A program made the position numbers and the translations under genes. A stretch of DNA of 64,000 nt from Symsagittifera roscoffensis (Eukaryota > Xenacoelomorpha > Acoela > Convolutidae): NCBI RefSeq assembly GCF_963678635.1, contig NC_087064.1:60334338-60398337 (forward strand), read 5' to 3'. The notes below the pieces were generated by a model. It did no database searches and was not told the origin of the DNA. It saw only the letters and a list, made by a program, of their open reading frames with translations. This document shows positions 1 to 9,538 of this stretch, in pieces. Position 1 is the stretch's first letter, and each line of letters starts with the position of its first letter.

Positions 1-1312
1 ACTCTTAGGAACAAAAAAAATCACCATGACCTATATAAGAGTGTTCACAATGTTCATGACTCTTAAAAAGAAAAGAATCTCAGGAAACCGAATTTATCAA
101 TATATCAAATTAAAGCTCTTTGAAGTTCAAAAACTGTTTATGATAGCACCTTTTTCTTAACATTAACCCAAGTTAAGAAATCTGGATTAATGGATTAACT
201 TTTTATTCCGCTGGTGAATCTGAAAACTTAAATGCACTTTCGAAAGAAGAAGTCGACCACTTTTTCACCATTTAATTTAGTATTTGGAGAGCGTAAGCAG
301 CCTAGCTTTCGCCAATTGAATTCAAATAGTGCATATAAACCTAATGGCATATACACCTGAAATCATATAAACCTAAGTTCATTCATATTTGAATAATAAG
401 TCTGATGCACTACTGCAGGTATTAGAGCATTTTATACTTTTTTCCTGAAAATAAAACAAAAAATCATCGAGACCTATATACATGAACATATGCAACAGAC
501 ATATGGAAAAGGGTCAATGAAAGCAAGGAAACAAAAAAACATTCACTTGTTTTTTTTGGAAAAACTTCAACTTTCGAATTTAAAAGAAAAAACATATACC
601 AGTAAAGATATACCTTATATCATATAAGATATACATATACCCATCGACTCTTAAAAAATACTGGCCAGTTTTTGAAAAACATTAACTTACAAATATCAAA
701 TCAAAAAATAGATGCCCTCAAATCTTTGAATTTCTAGAACAATTTATGATTGGCACTTTTTTTTGATAAAATCAAATCAATTTGAAAAAAAAACTGGATC
801 AAAAGGTAACTTTTTTAATCAGCTGAGAAGCCTAAAAACTAAAATGCACTCTCCTCAAATTAGAAGTGAATCACGTTTTTCGTTGCCTTTACACTTTGGC
901 TTTCTTTTCACAAAAGAAATGAACTTAGAAAACCATAAAGAATTTAAAAAACCATATGTCAAACCTCGAAAAATCAAACTTGAGCTAGAACAAATTTTCA
1001 AACTTTTCCTGAAAAAATCACGACCTTTGTAAGAGTTTTCGATATGTTTATGGACTTCCATAAACAAACAAAAAATCATCAAGAGTTCTTAGTCTTCATT
1101 ACGTTCTTTTACACTTAATCACGGCTTAAGGGCTTCAATGTGATATATCTATTACTTGAATCCTGCGACTTTGAGGCAACTGATTTTGCGTGAAAGCACG
1201 AGACTGCGGTGATCGCAACAATAACTGAAATATGACCAACAACAACTGATCCTCACTACATCAAATCATGAAAGAAAAAACAGACTAATGACTCTAAATA
1301 ACTACTTATTAC
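1..1312. repeat. AT-rich host DNA with degenerate dispersed repeats
   Basis: No convincing exon is seen. A short block of text recurs in diverged form near 10-65, 455-500 and 1005-1065 (an A-run followed by atca, then gacct, then tatgttcatgact-like text), and related text is near 670-740 and 3955-4010. This looks like an old interspersed or tandem repeat in an intron or the 3' flank of the neighbouring minus-strand transporter gene. The last exons of that gene should lie here or beyond the window edge. A minus-strand segment near 1165-1228 has a possible AG acceptor, but its reading does not resemble the expected membrane segments. Confidence 0.4.
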
Positions 1313-4300
1313 TTGGGGTTGATGTATGCTTTCTCAAGAGTGCGTTCGATTGGCGAGTCAGTGGGCAGGTTGATGAAGATGAGAAGGAAGGTTAACAGAT
1401 GCACTACACCCCCTATGAGAAAAACTGTTTCGCCCCTCAGCTTCAATCTTCTGCTCATTCCTCCGAACAAACAGGCTGAAAACAGAGATACTTCAGACTT
1501 AAACTGGCATATGTGGCTACTATCCAGTGTTCAATTATTTTCTCAACCAATGGTCAATTATTTAAGCTTAACTAAACTACGGCTAACTTACAACATCGCA
1601 ATTTGCACATTTTAGTGTACACGCCTATTTCGAACTTGCTGCAACATGATTGTTGGGTAAGCCTCACTGCAATTGTGCCATTTTCAGTTTCCACTTGACT
1701 TTTAATTCAAAATATCAGTTTCAAAACAGATATCCCGCTAATTTTGCTGCTTAACTTTCCTCAATTTATATGTAGTGTAATTTCACTTGCTGATTTAAAT
1801 CATCCAAACAAAATGAATAAATCTTGAAATTTAAAATGCGTTTTTCTCTCATTGGGTTGATTTTAAACAAAATGATCAAGCACGATCTTCCTCAAATTTT
1901 AAAAGAATTAAAATTTGATTTGCAAAATTCGGGCCCAAAAACGATCATTTTTGACTTTTTTAGTCAATCAAAACTATGACTCCAAACTATTTATTCATTT
2001 ACTGACGAAACTATATCACTGCAAGCCTCATGTAGCTCATCAAAATTAAGAAGGGTGTAATATCCAAAAGTGAGCGCAACAGGTTACGTAGAAAACATTG
2101 GTCTTTTATATAGCAAAAAATTACATTTTTTGGCTATCAAACGAAAATAAATATCTTTATACAAAGATGAGAAAATTGAAAATTATACATTTCTTAAACT
2201 TTGTTGGGCTACATAAGATGCTTGCAGTTGTATAGTTTTCTCAGTGAATGAACCAATAGGTTGGGAGCAATTTTTGATTGACTAAAATATTGAGTTTTGG
2301 GGTAAATTTTTGGGCTCGAACTTTGCAAAACAAATTGCACCATAATAATTCTGTTGAAATTTTAAGGAAAACTACTTTCGATCAGATTTTTTTTTGTAAA
2401 ATCAACTCAAATTGAGAACAACGTTTTAAATTTTAAGTATTAATAATTTTGTCCGGATAATTAAAATCGGCACTGTACATGAATGAATCTGAAAAGTTCC
2501 AAACCTATAATTTGTCCCAGTCCAACAACGGTTGTCGTAAGTCCGACTAAATTTTTTGAGTTATTCCAGTAAGCAGTATTGCCCAAGCAAGTTCCATAGA
2601 TACCAGTATTGAAGCTAGTTACAATTCCTGGAGAGAAACAAACATAATCAAAATACTCTAATGAACTCAAACAAACCACGTGCCATTGAGCTAACCTGTG
2701 TAGAAAAATGTCCAGAACAGTAGAATCATTCTTTTCTGGGCGAACAGCTTCATAGATTTAACTAAAAAACAAGGTTTGTTTCTCCGACTACAGCTTATAA
2801 CATGTTTACGAGATAAGTTGCAGACTAAAATATCACCTAAAGCATCCTTGATACCACGTACTGCTTCAACGTTTTGAACTCCGACAGCATCTTCGTTTTC
2901 ATCCAGTAGTTGCTGGCTATCTGCATCTACAAAATTATCTGCTTCACTATCTTCCGGTTCTGTGTGAATTTCGATTTTGTTTTGAATACTGCTTTGGTTT
3001 GGCTCATTTTGTCCTTCAGATTTAAGCGCGCTTTGAGGAAGAAAGAGGAAAATGATGTTGGCTGCGGCTGATACTGCGAGTAAAATGGTGAACAACTCTG
3101 TTCTCTGAGAGTCTATAACACAAAGGCTACATTAGTCCACTTTAAACACAAAACCGAACTTGAAATTTTTTTGATATGACTATGAAATACCTGTAACGCC
3201 CGAATTTCCTTGAAACAGAAAGGTAGCGATTAAGCCTCCACCATTTCTAAAAGAGAGAAAAACTATTATCATTAGCTCCTCAACTATGATTTAGTAGAGT
3301 ACTACATAATAACACAAATAGATTCACCCACGCTGCTTGGAACAATGCCCAAAATATGGCTGAGTTGACTGAAATAGAATCTGCGTTGGAGTTCATTGAT
3401 AAATATGCACCCTGCGATGTCCACAGCACTAAATAATTTATTCACCTTTGTTCCAACGATTTTGAAATATGAAAAAAAAACGGCTACCGCAAAGTGAAGT
3501 GAACGTAATGACTTCCTGGAGTAAAAACGTTCGCAAGCCATTTCACTATGAAAAATTGACAAGATTCTAGCTGCCCGAAAGCTCATGAATATGTTTAAGC
3601 TCATTCATATTTCAAAAGCCACAACTGCATTTTCACACACAAGCGAAGCGGAATTTTGAAAATACTTATGTTGCAAAAAGAAAAAAGTCAAAACGGCAGA
3701 CCCTTTGAGTTAAAAAATGGTTTCCAGGTCAAAACAAAAAATTACCTCAAATATGTAAATTCAAAACTCAATTGAAAGTTGCATCAGAATGCCGGAAACA
3801 ATTAGCTTAAAAATTCAATGCTATGCAGTAAGCTTCGGAAAAAACCTCAAAAACACTCGAGAAAAAGAACTAAATGAAAAAAAAATAGATTGAACTCTTT
3901 GGTAACTTAGCGAATTAAAATTGAGTTTGTGTGTTCATATAAATTTAATTTGAAAAAATTGATGCTGTCTCAAATCTAATATAGACAATTTACGATTCTT
4001 GAACAAAATATGCAAAACAGAAACAAAAAACGGCACAAAAATAATGAAACTTAATTCCGAAAACATTTACTTACTTACTAAGTCCAATTTCACTAAATTG
4101 CCCTCAAGTGCTCGGCTTTTAGACCAAACTGGTAATATATCCGGCAGACTTTGAAAAATTGAATGATATTCTTGGCAAATGACACCTGGACACAAGCGAG
4201 GCAGAGCTTCGCACCATTTGCAATTCAGAAAAAAAACGACGGAAAAACATTTTCGAGTACCAAGAAAACTAAGAGATCAAACCAATTTAAGCATATCTTC

Positions 4301-5917
4301 ACAGAAAATAACAACGTCGAGGAAATTGCAAAAATAAAGGATAGAAACACAAGCTAAACAATTGCTTTTTTCAAATTAGTGCGAATACCAGTAGTTTTTC
4401 AAACTCAAATGAAACCTTGAACCACCCAAATTTGCAACTACACAAAGCAGTCACGCCTTTGAAAAAAAAACTGCTTGAAACTTATACAACGGCAGAGTGC
4501 ATCCATTACGGAAAAAAGAAATCAATTTAAACAAAACTTTTTAGTGTCAGTCAGTGTGCTAACGAGATCCCATTCAATCAAGAGATAATCATGACAGCGT
4601 TTTAGTTTGTCTGATTTATGAGCACTAGGTGGCGCTCTTGTGACCTCTTCAATGAGTTTGCAAAACTTGACATCTTGGAGAGGGCTAATAAAAACCGCTT
4701 TTGAACAGACTAACTTATTGTAATTGATTTTCCTTTGACTCTGTTCTTAAACTCTGTATTATTATTACCGTCAAGGTTATTCCCACAAATACATAATCGC
4801 ACTTTTCGCAGGAAAAAAAGTTTTGTTACATTAAATTTGGGGGCAAAAAATATATTAACCGATTTGATAACTATGGCAACTCAAGTGTAAGTACTGAGTA
4901 AAACGCAAGTATACCTGCAGCTCCAAGTCCAACAAGTGCACTAAGAGCATAAAACACCCATGTGATCAAAAAGAAGAACATCGCAATGAACAATCTGAAG
5001 CAGCAAACAATTTTAAAGCAACCAAATTTCCAATTGACTTAATGATTATACATTTTTTGATCTTCATACTAACGTGTAACTCAAGCTGGATATGAACAAG
5101 CTCCATTTGGCTCCAAAAGCTGCAATGACAGAAGGCGCGAACCAGTTTGAGAAAGCGAAAGTTATGTAAAGTACTGACAAGCTAAACAATAATCACTATT
5201 TATGAAATAGCAACAAGGACAGCCGGTTGCTGTGCAAGTAGCACAGAATATTCCGACCGATCATAGAAAAAAAAACGAAATGGAACTTCCACAACTAGTT
5301 TTCTTTTTTAGTCTCCAAAGCGTAATAGCTTAAATAAAAGATAAAATTCCATCTAACCGATGTTACTCGATCGCTTAACTCGCTTGAAATGAACTAAAAC
5401 TCGAAAATTTGGAACCTTTTTTTCTCGACATTGAGACAACTTTTTGAAAATTTTTCACTATGGTTCTAATCCATTCCGATTATTATTTGTCGCACCTGAT
5501 TTTGCGTGGAAAACAAAAAGAAATAAAACACACCGAAATACAAATTCCTCCTCATTTTCAATGTTCGAAACAAAAATAAATCAATTCTTCAGTTTTGACA
5601 TTTTATTCAAACATCAATAGAAAAGCTCCAGCGGTGTCGATTATTTACATCGCAGTGAATAAAAAGAAACGAAAACCTGATATATCCTGATCCTTTAAAA
5701 CTACTGTGGTCATCTTTGAAGCCATCGATAACAGTTGCCTGTGAAATGGTCAACTTTAGCATACAATCAGTTGGTTGAAATGGTGTTTAAAAAATTTTCT
5801 AACCTCAACTCCAGATGTAGTCGAGAATGCTGCGAATAAACAGAGAAAGCCAAAACCCATCAGTATTACTCGCACTCTTTGAGGGCCGAGGGCATGAGCA
5901 AGTCTTTGTAAGCTCAT
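1313..5917 (-). CDS. MFSD11/UNC-93-like MFS membrane protein, ten exons, 3' end missing
   Basis: Spliced minus-strand gene. Exons in order are 5917-5804 (ATG start), 5738-5677, 5181-5074, 4994-4915, 3428-3332, 3246-3191, 3112-2837, 2761-2696, 2627-2505 and 1475-1313. Every junction has GT-AG ends and the phases join into one frame of about 381 residues. The order of segments follows MFSD11/UNC-93 proteins: GSGYIS after helix 1, PSVIAAFGAK, then VLWTSQGAYL, NSAIFWALFQ, an acidic loop in exon 7, FYTG, TGIYGTCLGN and LIFINLPTDSP. MFSD11 is about 450 residues, so roughly 70-100 C-terminal residues are not found; they may lie before the window start. Introns are 65-85 bp except intron 2 (495), intron 4 (1486) and intron 9 (1029). 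The family is annotated as MFS-like membrane proteins and UNC-93 modulates potassium channels in worms; the substrate of this one is unknown. Exon edges are my reading and need RNA evidence. Confidence 0.8.
1823..2437. repeat. Foldback (long inverted repeat) element in intron 9 of the MFSD11-like gene
   Basis: The left arm (about 1823-2050) and the right arm (about 2195-2437) are diverged inverted copies of each other. Matching landmarks include CTTGAAATTTAAAA against its inverted copy at 2424-2437, GGTTGATTTTA, GAGCCCAAAAA and AGTCAATCAAAA. The central 140 bp is unpaired and has no ORF. This is the form of a non-autonomous foldback or MITE-like DNA transposon. No clear target duplication is visible, so the class is open. 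Confidence 0.6.
3429..4914 (-). other. Intron 4 of the MFSD11-like gene, no gene seen
   Basis: AT-rich sequence between the donor at 4914 and the acceptor at 3429. Open frames at 3429-3604 and 4163-4357 have no recognisable product and lie inside the intron. Text near 3955-4010 resembles the repeat seen in 1-1080. Confidence 0.6.
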
Positions 5918-5989
5918 GATTGATTATCAATCAATCTAATCCATTTTCTGAAAGATGACAAAAAAAAACAATCATAAAAAGACAAGTAG

Positions 5990-6345
5990 CAGTCGCTGAA
6001 TGGTTCACCGTTCCATATTCACAGCGACAAAAAATTAAACACCTATTCACAACGCCGAAAATTAAACAACTATTCACAACGCCGAAAAATAAAAAGCTTT
6101 TCAAAGCGTCGAAATTTTTTAGTTCCAAATTACAAACAATTGGTTTGAATAAAATTAACTGCGGCAAATTTCCGACATCAAAGTCTAATAATCGTTCAAA
6201 TTCTGGGCTCCTCTGCGGTAAAACTGATTGACCACCTCAAATTGGTAATATTTCTTACTCAGAAATGTATTTAAAACAATCATTCTGCGTTGTGAATAGT
6301 TTAATAATTTTCGGCGTTGCGATTAATCGGCGCTGTGGGAATACA
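5990..6345. repeat. Short tandem and inverted copies, possible small foldback element
   Basis: A 27-bp unit containing ATTCACAACGCCGAAAA is present twice between about 6030 and 6090. An inverted version (GTTGTGAATAGTTTAAT followed by TTTTCGGCGTTGCG) is at about 6288-6325. The outer flanks also match in inverted form (CACAGCG near 6018 and CGCTGTG near 6332). This suggests a decayed foldback element upstream of exon 1 of the transporter gene. Confidence 0.4.
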
Positions 6346-6481
6346 CCAGGTCACCTGCGTCGGTACAAGGGTAATCAAATAGGCACAACCAAAAATTCCC
6401 CAAGATACTATAATTGCAATCGCCAGTTTAAAATTTCAGCAGTGCGTTGTAGTTTCTTAGTTTACACTGCTGTTCAACAAT

Positions 6482-6743
6482 TTAATCTTCAGAGCTGGTG
6501 TCTTTTTTCTTAGTTGCTGAAATCATATCACACAGTGACAACTGGGACAAGAGATGGCGAAATCCGGCTGTGGCGAAATGGATGACATCTCCCTCCCCCA
6601 CGATTGGTCCTGCACTGAGCAGGCCGGAGGCTAATGCAAAAATAATAACAAAAAAAAAGACGGCGGTAACCTCAGTCAACTTAAAACGCTGAATTTGTAA
6701 CCACTCCCGATGTTTCCTCAGCTGAATGACATTCTTTTGGTTG
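6482..6743 (-). CDS. Possible terminal exon of an unidentified membrane protein
   Basis: An open minus-strand segment begins after an acceptor-like TTTTAG at 6744-6749 and ends at a TAA at 6482-6484. It encodes about 87 residues with one hydrophobic stretch (VTAVFFFVIIFALASGLLSAG) and a polar tail ending in KKKDTSSED, which looks like a real C terminus. I do not recognise it. Upstream exons would lie beyond 6743, where the retrotransposon cluster now starts, so the gene may be cut or may simply have a TE-filled intron. It could also be chance. Confidence 0.3.
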
Positions 6744-6921
6744 CTAAAATGAGTACTGAAACTGAGTTCAACCAAAATTTAACAGCTAAAAATGATATAT
6801 TGGGAAGAAACTGCGAGACTATTAAATTAAGTAGAACAAGAACAGAAAGAGCAGGATGAAAATTCACGTTCAGAGCTTGTGGAACAAAAAACAGATTGAA
6901 TGAAATTGTAGATTTCACTAG

Positions 6922-6979
6922 ATGGTTGGGCTAGAAAACCCGAAGTTTGAAGACGACGAGCAATTACAGCCGGCCAATG
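6922..6979 (+). CDS. Possible first coding exon next to the retrotransposon insertion
   Basis: A plus-strand ATG opens 19 codons (MVGLENPKFEDDEQLQPAN, then a partial codon) and runs into GTATGT, a good splice donor, at 6980. LTRa begins 26 bp further on. If this is real, the retroelement cluster sits in intron 1 of this gene. The opposite strand is also open across this stretch, so the evidence is weak. Confidence 0.2.
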
Positions 6980-7005
6980 GTATGTGATTGCAGTGGCTGC
7001 AGAAA

Positions 7006-7199
7006 GGTAACATTCGCCCGAAAATACACACCGACAAAAAAATTAGGTTACAAAACGACTGGCTAGCGTCTGAACTCAGCTTAACATGCTTTGAACCGTC
7101 TCTGCCAAGCCAGTTCAATGTGCGGTTCACTAACATTGGGTCGAAAAATTCGTTACAACTTAAAGGCTATCGGCCAAACCGCGCAAATTAACTTAGTTA
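7006..7199 (-). repeat. LTRa, left part (old LTR1-type LTR split by element 2)
   Basis: The sequence from GGTAACATTCGCCCG aligns with the start of the LTR of element 1 (7797 onward), with many substitutions. It stops at 7199, exactly where the LTR of element 2 begins. It resumes at 56225 after element 2. LTRa is the outermost retroelement layer seen on the left. Confidence 0.75.
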
Positions 7200-7796
7200 T
7201 GTAACATTCGTCTACTGCAGTCACACATGAGGCTTAAGAAAAATAGGCCCTATAACTATTGGCTCAAGAGTCAGGGACACTATCTCTTGTGTTTTTCCAC
7301 CTCAAATCAGTCGGAGCCAATTCGGTTCGCTTGTGACACGAGACCACGACCCGCTACAGCTTAAAGGCTACTACTAAAATATTCCCCCCCACTCTAGAAT
7401 TAATAACGTCCCCATACTCAGGTCTCTAGATACCCAAAATACATGAACGCCGTTAAAAACCGGGTCGGAACAATCAGTTAAGTTACTTTTTATTAGACAG
7501 TGGAACTTTGATCCATTTCAGATGGATCAACCTAAAACTCGCCTTACCTCAACATAACAATTATAAAACACACTCTAGAAATTTAAATTAGTACTCACAT
7601 TGTAGCACGCTCAAGAACCAGGAAGTAAATAAGTCGGTGTGCAACTCAAGAATCAATAAAATAACTAAAATGAGTTTAATGTTTGTCAGTTTTAATAACA
7701 AGAACAAGTTTGTACTCTAGAATGTCAGTTCTCGTGAACCATTGGGACACTCTAGCTGTCCACCTTTCCACCGAAGGTTCACTCTAGTCCAGTTTA
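7200..7796 (-). repeat. 3' LTR of element 2, distal part
   Basis: Matches 55319-55915 of the intact 5' LTR nearly base for base. It ends at 7796, where element 1 starts; the last three bases (TTA, 7794-7796) are repeated at 32754-32756. It contains a minus-strand AATAAA at 7489-7494, just downstream of a small hairpin (GATCCAT and ATGGATC arms, near 7510-7530). A likely reading is the polyadenylation region. Confidence 0.9.
7489..7494 (-). promoter_or_regulatory. Candidate polyadenylation signal in LTR2
   Basis: AATAAA on the minus strand. The same signal is at 55608-55613 in the other LTR2 and at 57421-57426 (plus strand) in LTR3. In all three it follows a short hairpin with GATCCAT arms by roughly 15-20 bp. 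LTR1 keeps the hairpin but not AATAAA. Confidence 0.5.
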
Positions 7797-8719
7797 TGTA
7801 ACATTCGCCCGGAAGATACATATCGACGGATAACAAAACTAAGTCTTAAGACGACTGGCTAGCGTCTAAACAGAGCTTTGCATGTTTTTCACCGTCTCTA
7901 CCAAGCCAGTACTTTTCGGCGGTCTTTCTTACATCGGGTCGACAAAAACGTTACTGCTCTCCGGTTTCGACCAGAACGCTCAAATTAACTGAATTACATG
8001 CAAAAATTGTGAGCTCATGGCTGGGTCTCAGTATCCCCAGACCACGAGGTCACTCCTAAAAACAGGGCTACTACTTATCATATTACTATTGTTTTTGTTC
8101 AGTAGATAAAAATCATCATCTCCATCGGAGATGGATCAACCCTTTCCCCCAACTCCTAGCACCTCATCCTTGTCAAAACTAATCAAAATATCAGTTAAAT
8201 TCAAGTCAGGACATGACAGGATGCTAAAAGTTTATGTGAGTTAATAAAAGTTTCCGTCCCGAGACCCTTCCGGATTCTTGAATCCGCTGAATCAAGCTCC
8301 TTACTCTTGATTTCTTGCTAATCCGGAAGGCTGGTTCTCACCCTTCACCGTTGTTGACAACGGCCTTGCAACTATTGTAGCAGCACAATAGTTGCAACTT
8401 GGAACGTTCTCTGCTATTGTAGTTCGTTGTCGTTTTTTTTTTATCTCGATTTTCGTTCTGTTCGCAATCACAGATAAAAGTTGTTCTGTTTTTTCACTCG
8501 TTTGTTGTTAAAAATGGCCGTTTCAGCATTTCTCCGAAATGTGACGTCATCATTCGAATCCTTGAAAATCTAAAATACCAGAACATTCTAGCCCTCACCG
8601 TTTGGCCAAACGTTCCAATAACGTCGCCAATCCCTCGAAATCATCAACTCGGAAGGCCTACTGCTCAAAATTCGAATCCTGCATAAATTGCATTTTGGCC
8701 ATTCTGGTCGAATGTCACA
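7797..8719 (-). repeat. 3' LTR of element 1 (LTR1)
   Basis: 923 bp, bounded by TG and CA, and the same length as 31831-32753. It contains two strong inverted repeats. The first is a 13-bp stem with TTGCAACTATTGT arms (8366-8378 and 8385-8397). The second is a two-tier stem with outer CTTCCGGATT/AATCCGGAAG arms (8267-8276 and 8320-8329) and inner AATCAAG/CTTGATT arms. Both stems are kept in the diverged LTRb. Confidence 0.93.
8267..8397. promoter_or_regulatory. Conserved stem-loop region in LTR1
   Basis: Outer arms 8267-8276 and 8320-8329, inner arms 8290-8296 and 8306-8312, then a separate 13-bp stem at 8366-8397 with a 6-nt loop. In LTRb the second stem keeps 11 paired bases while its loop changes to 4 nt. 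The first stem keeps its pairing with one G-T type change. This pattern favours selection on structure, perhaps in the genomic RNA or as a protein-binding site. Confidence 0.45.
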
Positions 8720-8735
8720 TACTCCCCGGACAGTC
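8720..8735 (-). promoter_or_regulatory. Polypurine tract of element 1
   Basis: The minus strand reads GTCCGGGGAGTA immediately before the 3' LTR start. Element 2 has the same text at 33078-33067 in the same place. By position this is the plus-strand DNA primer site. It is short and not purely purine. Confidence 0.65.
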
Positions 8736-9538
8736 CGGTCAATGTCCTCATTGAATTGCGCAATGTTCTAAATGGTTACAGTGTCATCGAACAGAATTTA
8801 CAAAATGCACGAAATTACTTTTATCTACGTCACATCGACTCACTGCAGAATATAAATGGCATCATACTACATCACTATAGCCTTCAAATTCTTTCATTAA
8901 TCTGCCCATTGAGGATATGACTTAAGATAAAACATATTTTCTGACTTCCAGTGTCAATGTCCCGATTGAAACTTTTTCTCCTAGATTTAAAAGGTGTTGG
9001 CTTGCAGGACAGTCCTGCCAACCAACAAGCTAAAATTATCCTACTATGCTCCTTCCCTTCGGAAATCTTGCTTGTTTATTGCCCTGAATATTAAAACTAA
9101 GAAACTTTGTGGTTAGAAAGAACAATGCAACAACCTCCCTCCTCAAGAAGTTACTCAAGTTTTTCATGTCACCACAAAGTGATCAGTCTTCCTAAGTGAT
9201 TAAAAACAATCATGCAGGCTGGAATATTTAAATATACTCTTCCCTCAAGCCTTTCTAAATAAATAATAAGGGAGTGTCTCTAAAGCCACTTCAACTAAAA
9301 CCAAAATGCAAATTTATAAATGCAACAATTTCAAAACTCAACTAAATGTTTCAGTTTTCAATTACAACTTGGTTGCTTGGTTTCTCACTTGAGTTTTTCA
9401 CACACATAAAACAATTCTGAGTTTTAACTTTTCCTCATCATCCCTTTGTTCTCTTCTTTTTTCGTCGTTTAGAAGTTCTAAAACTTCTAAATTCTTCTAA
9501 TTTTCTTTCTTGCTGCCTTTTGTTTTCTCGACCATTCG
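8736..9538 (-). other. 3' untranslated region of element 1
   Basis: About 800 bp between the ORF4 stop and the polypurine tract. It is AT-rich with no ORF of note. The corresponding part of element 2 (33079-33494) is half as long and not obviously alike. Confidence 0.6.

Noticed and set aside
1313-1615. Plus-strand 100-codon frame near 1313-1615
   Set aside because: It is antisense to exon 10 of the MFSD11-like gene, whose minus-strand reading fits the family and splice sites.
3302-3604. Minus-strand 100-codon frame at 3302-3604
   Set aside because: It overlaps exon 5 in the wrong frame; the spliced frame gives the conserved NSAIFWALFQ text.
6988-7191. Plus-strand 67-codon frame at 6988-7191
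   Set aside because: It lies within the LTRa remnant and has no support as a gene.
8368-8395. tRNA gene or bacterial-type terminator
   Set aside because: The strong stem has no cloverleaf and no T-run context; it is an LTR-internal hairpin.
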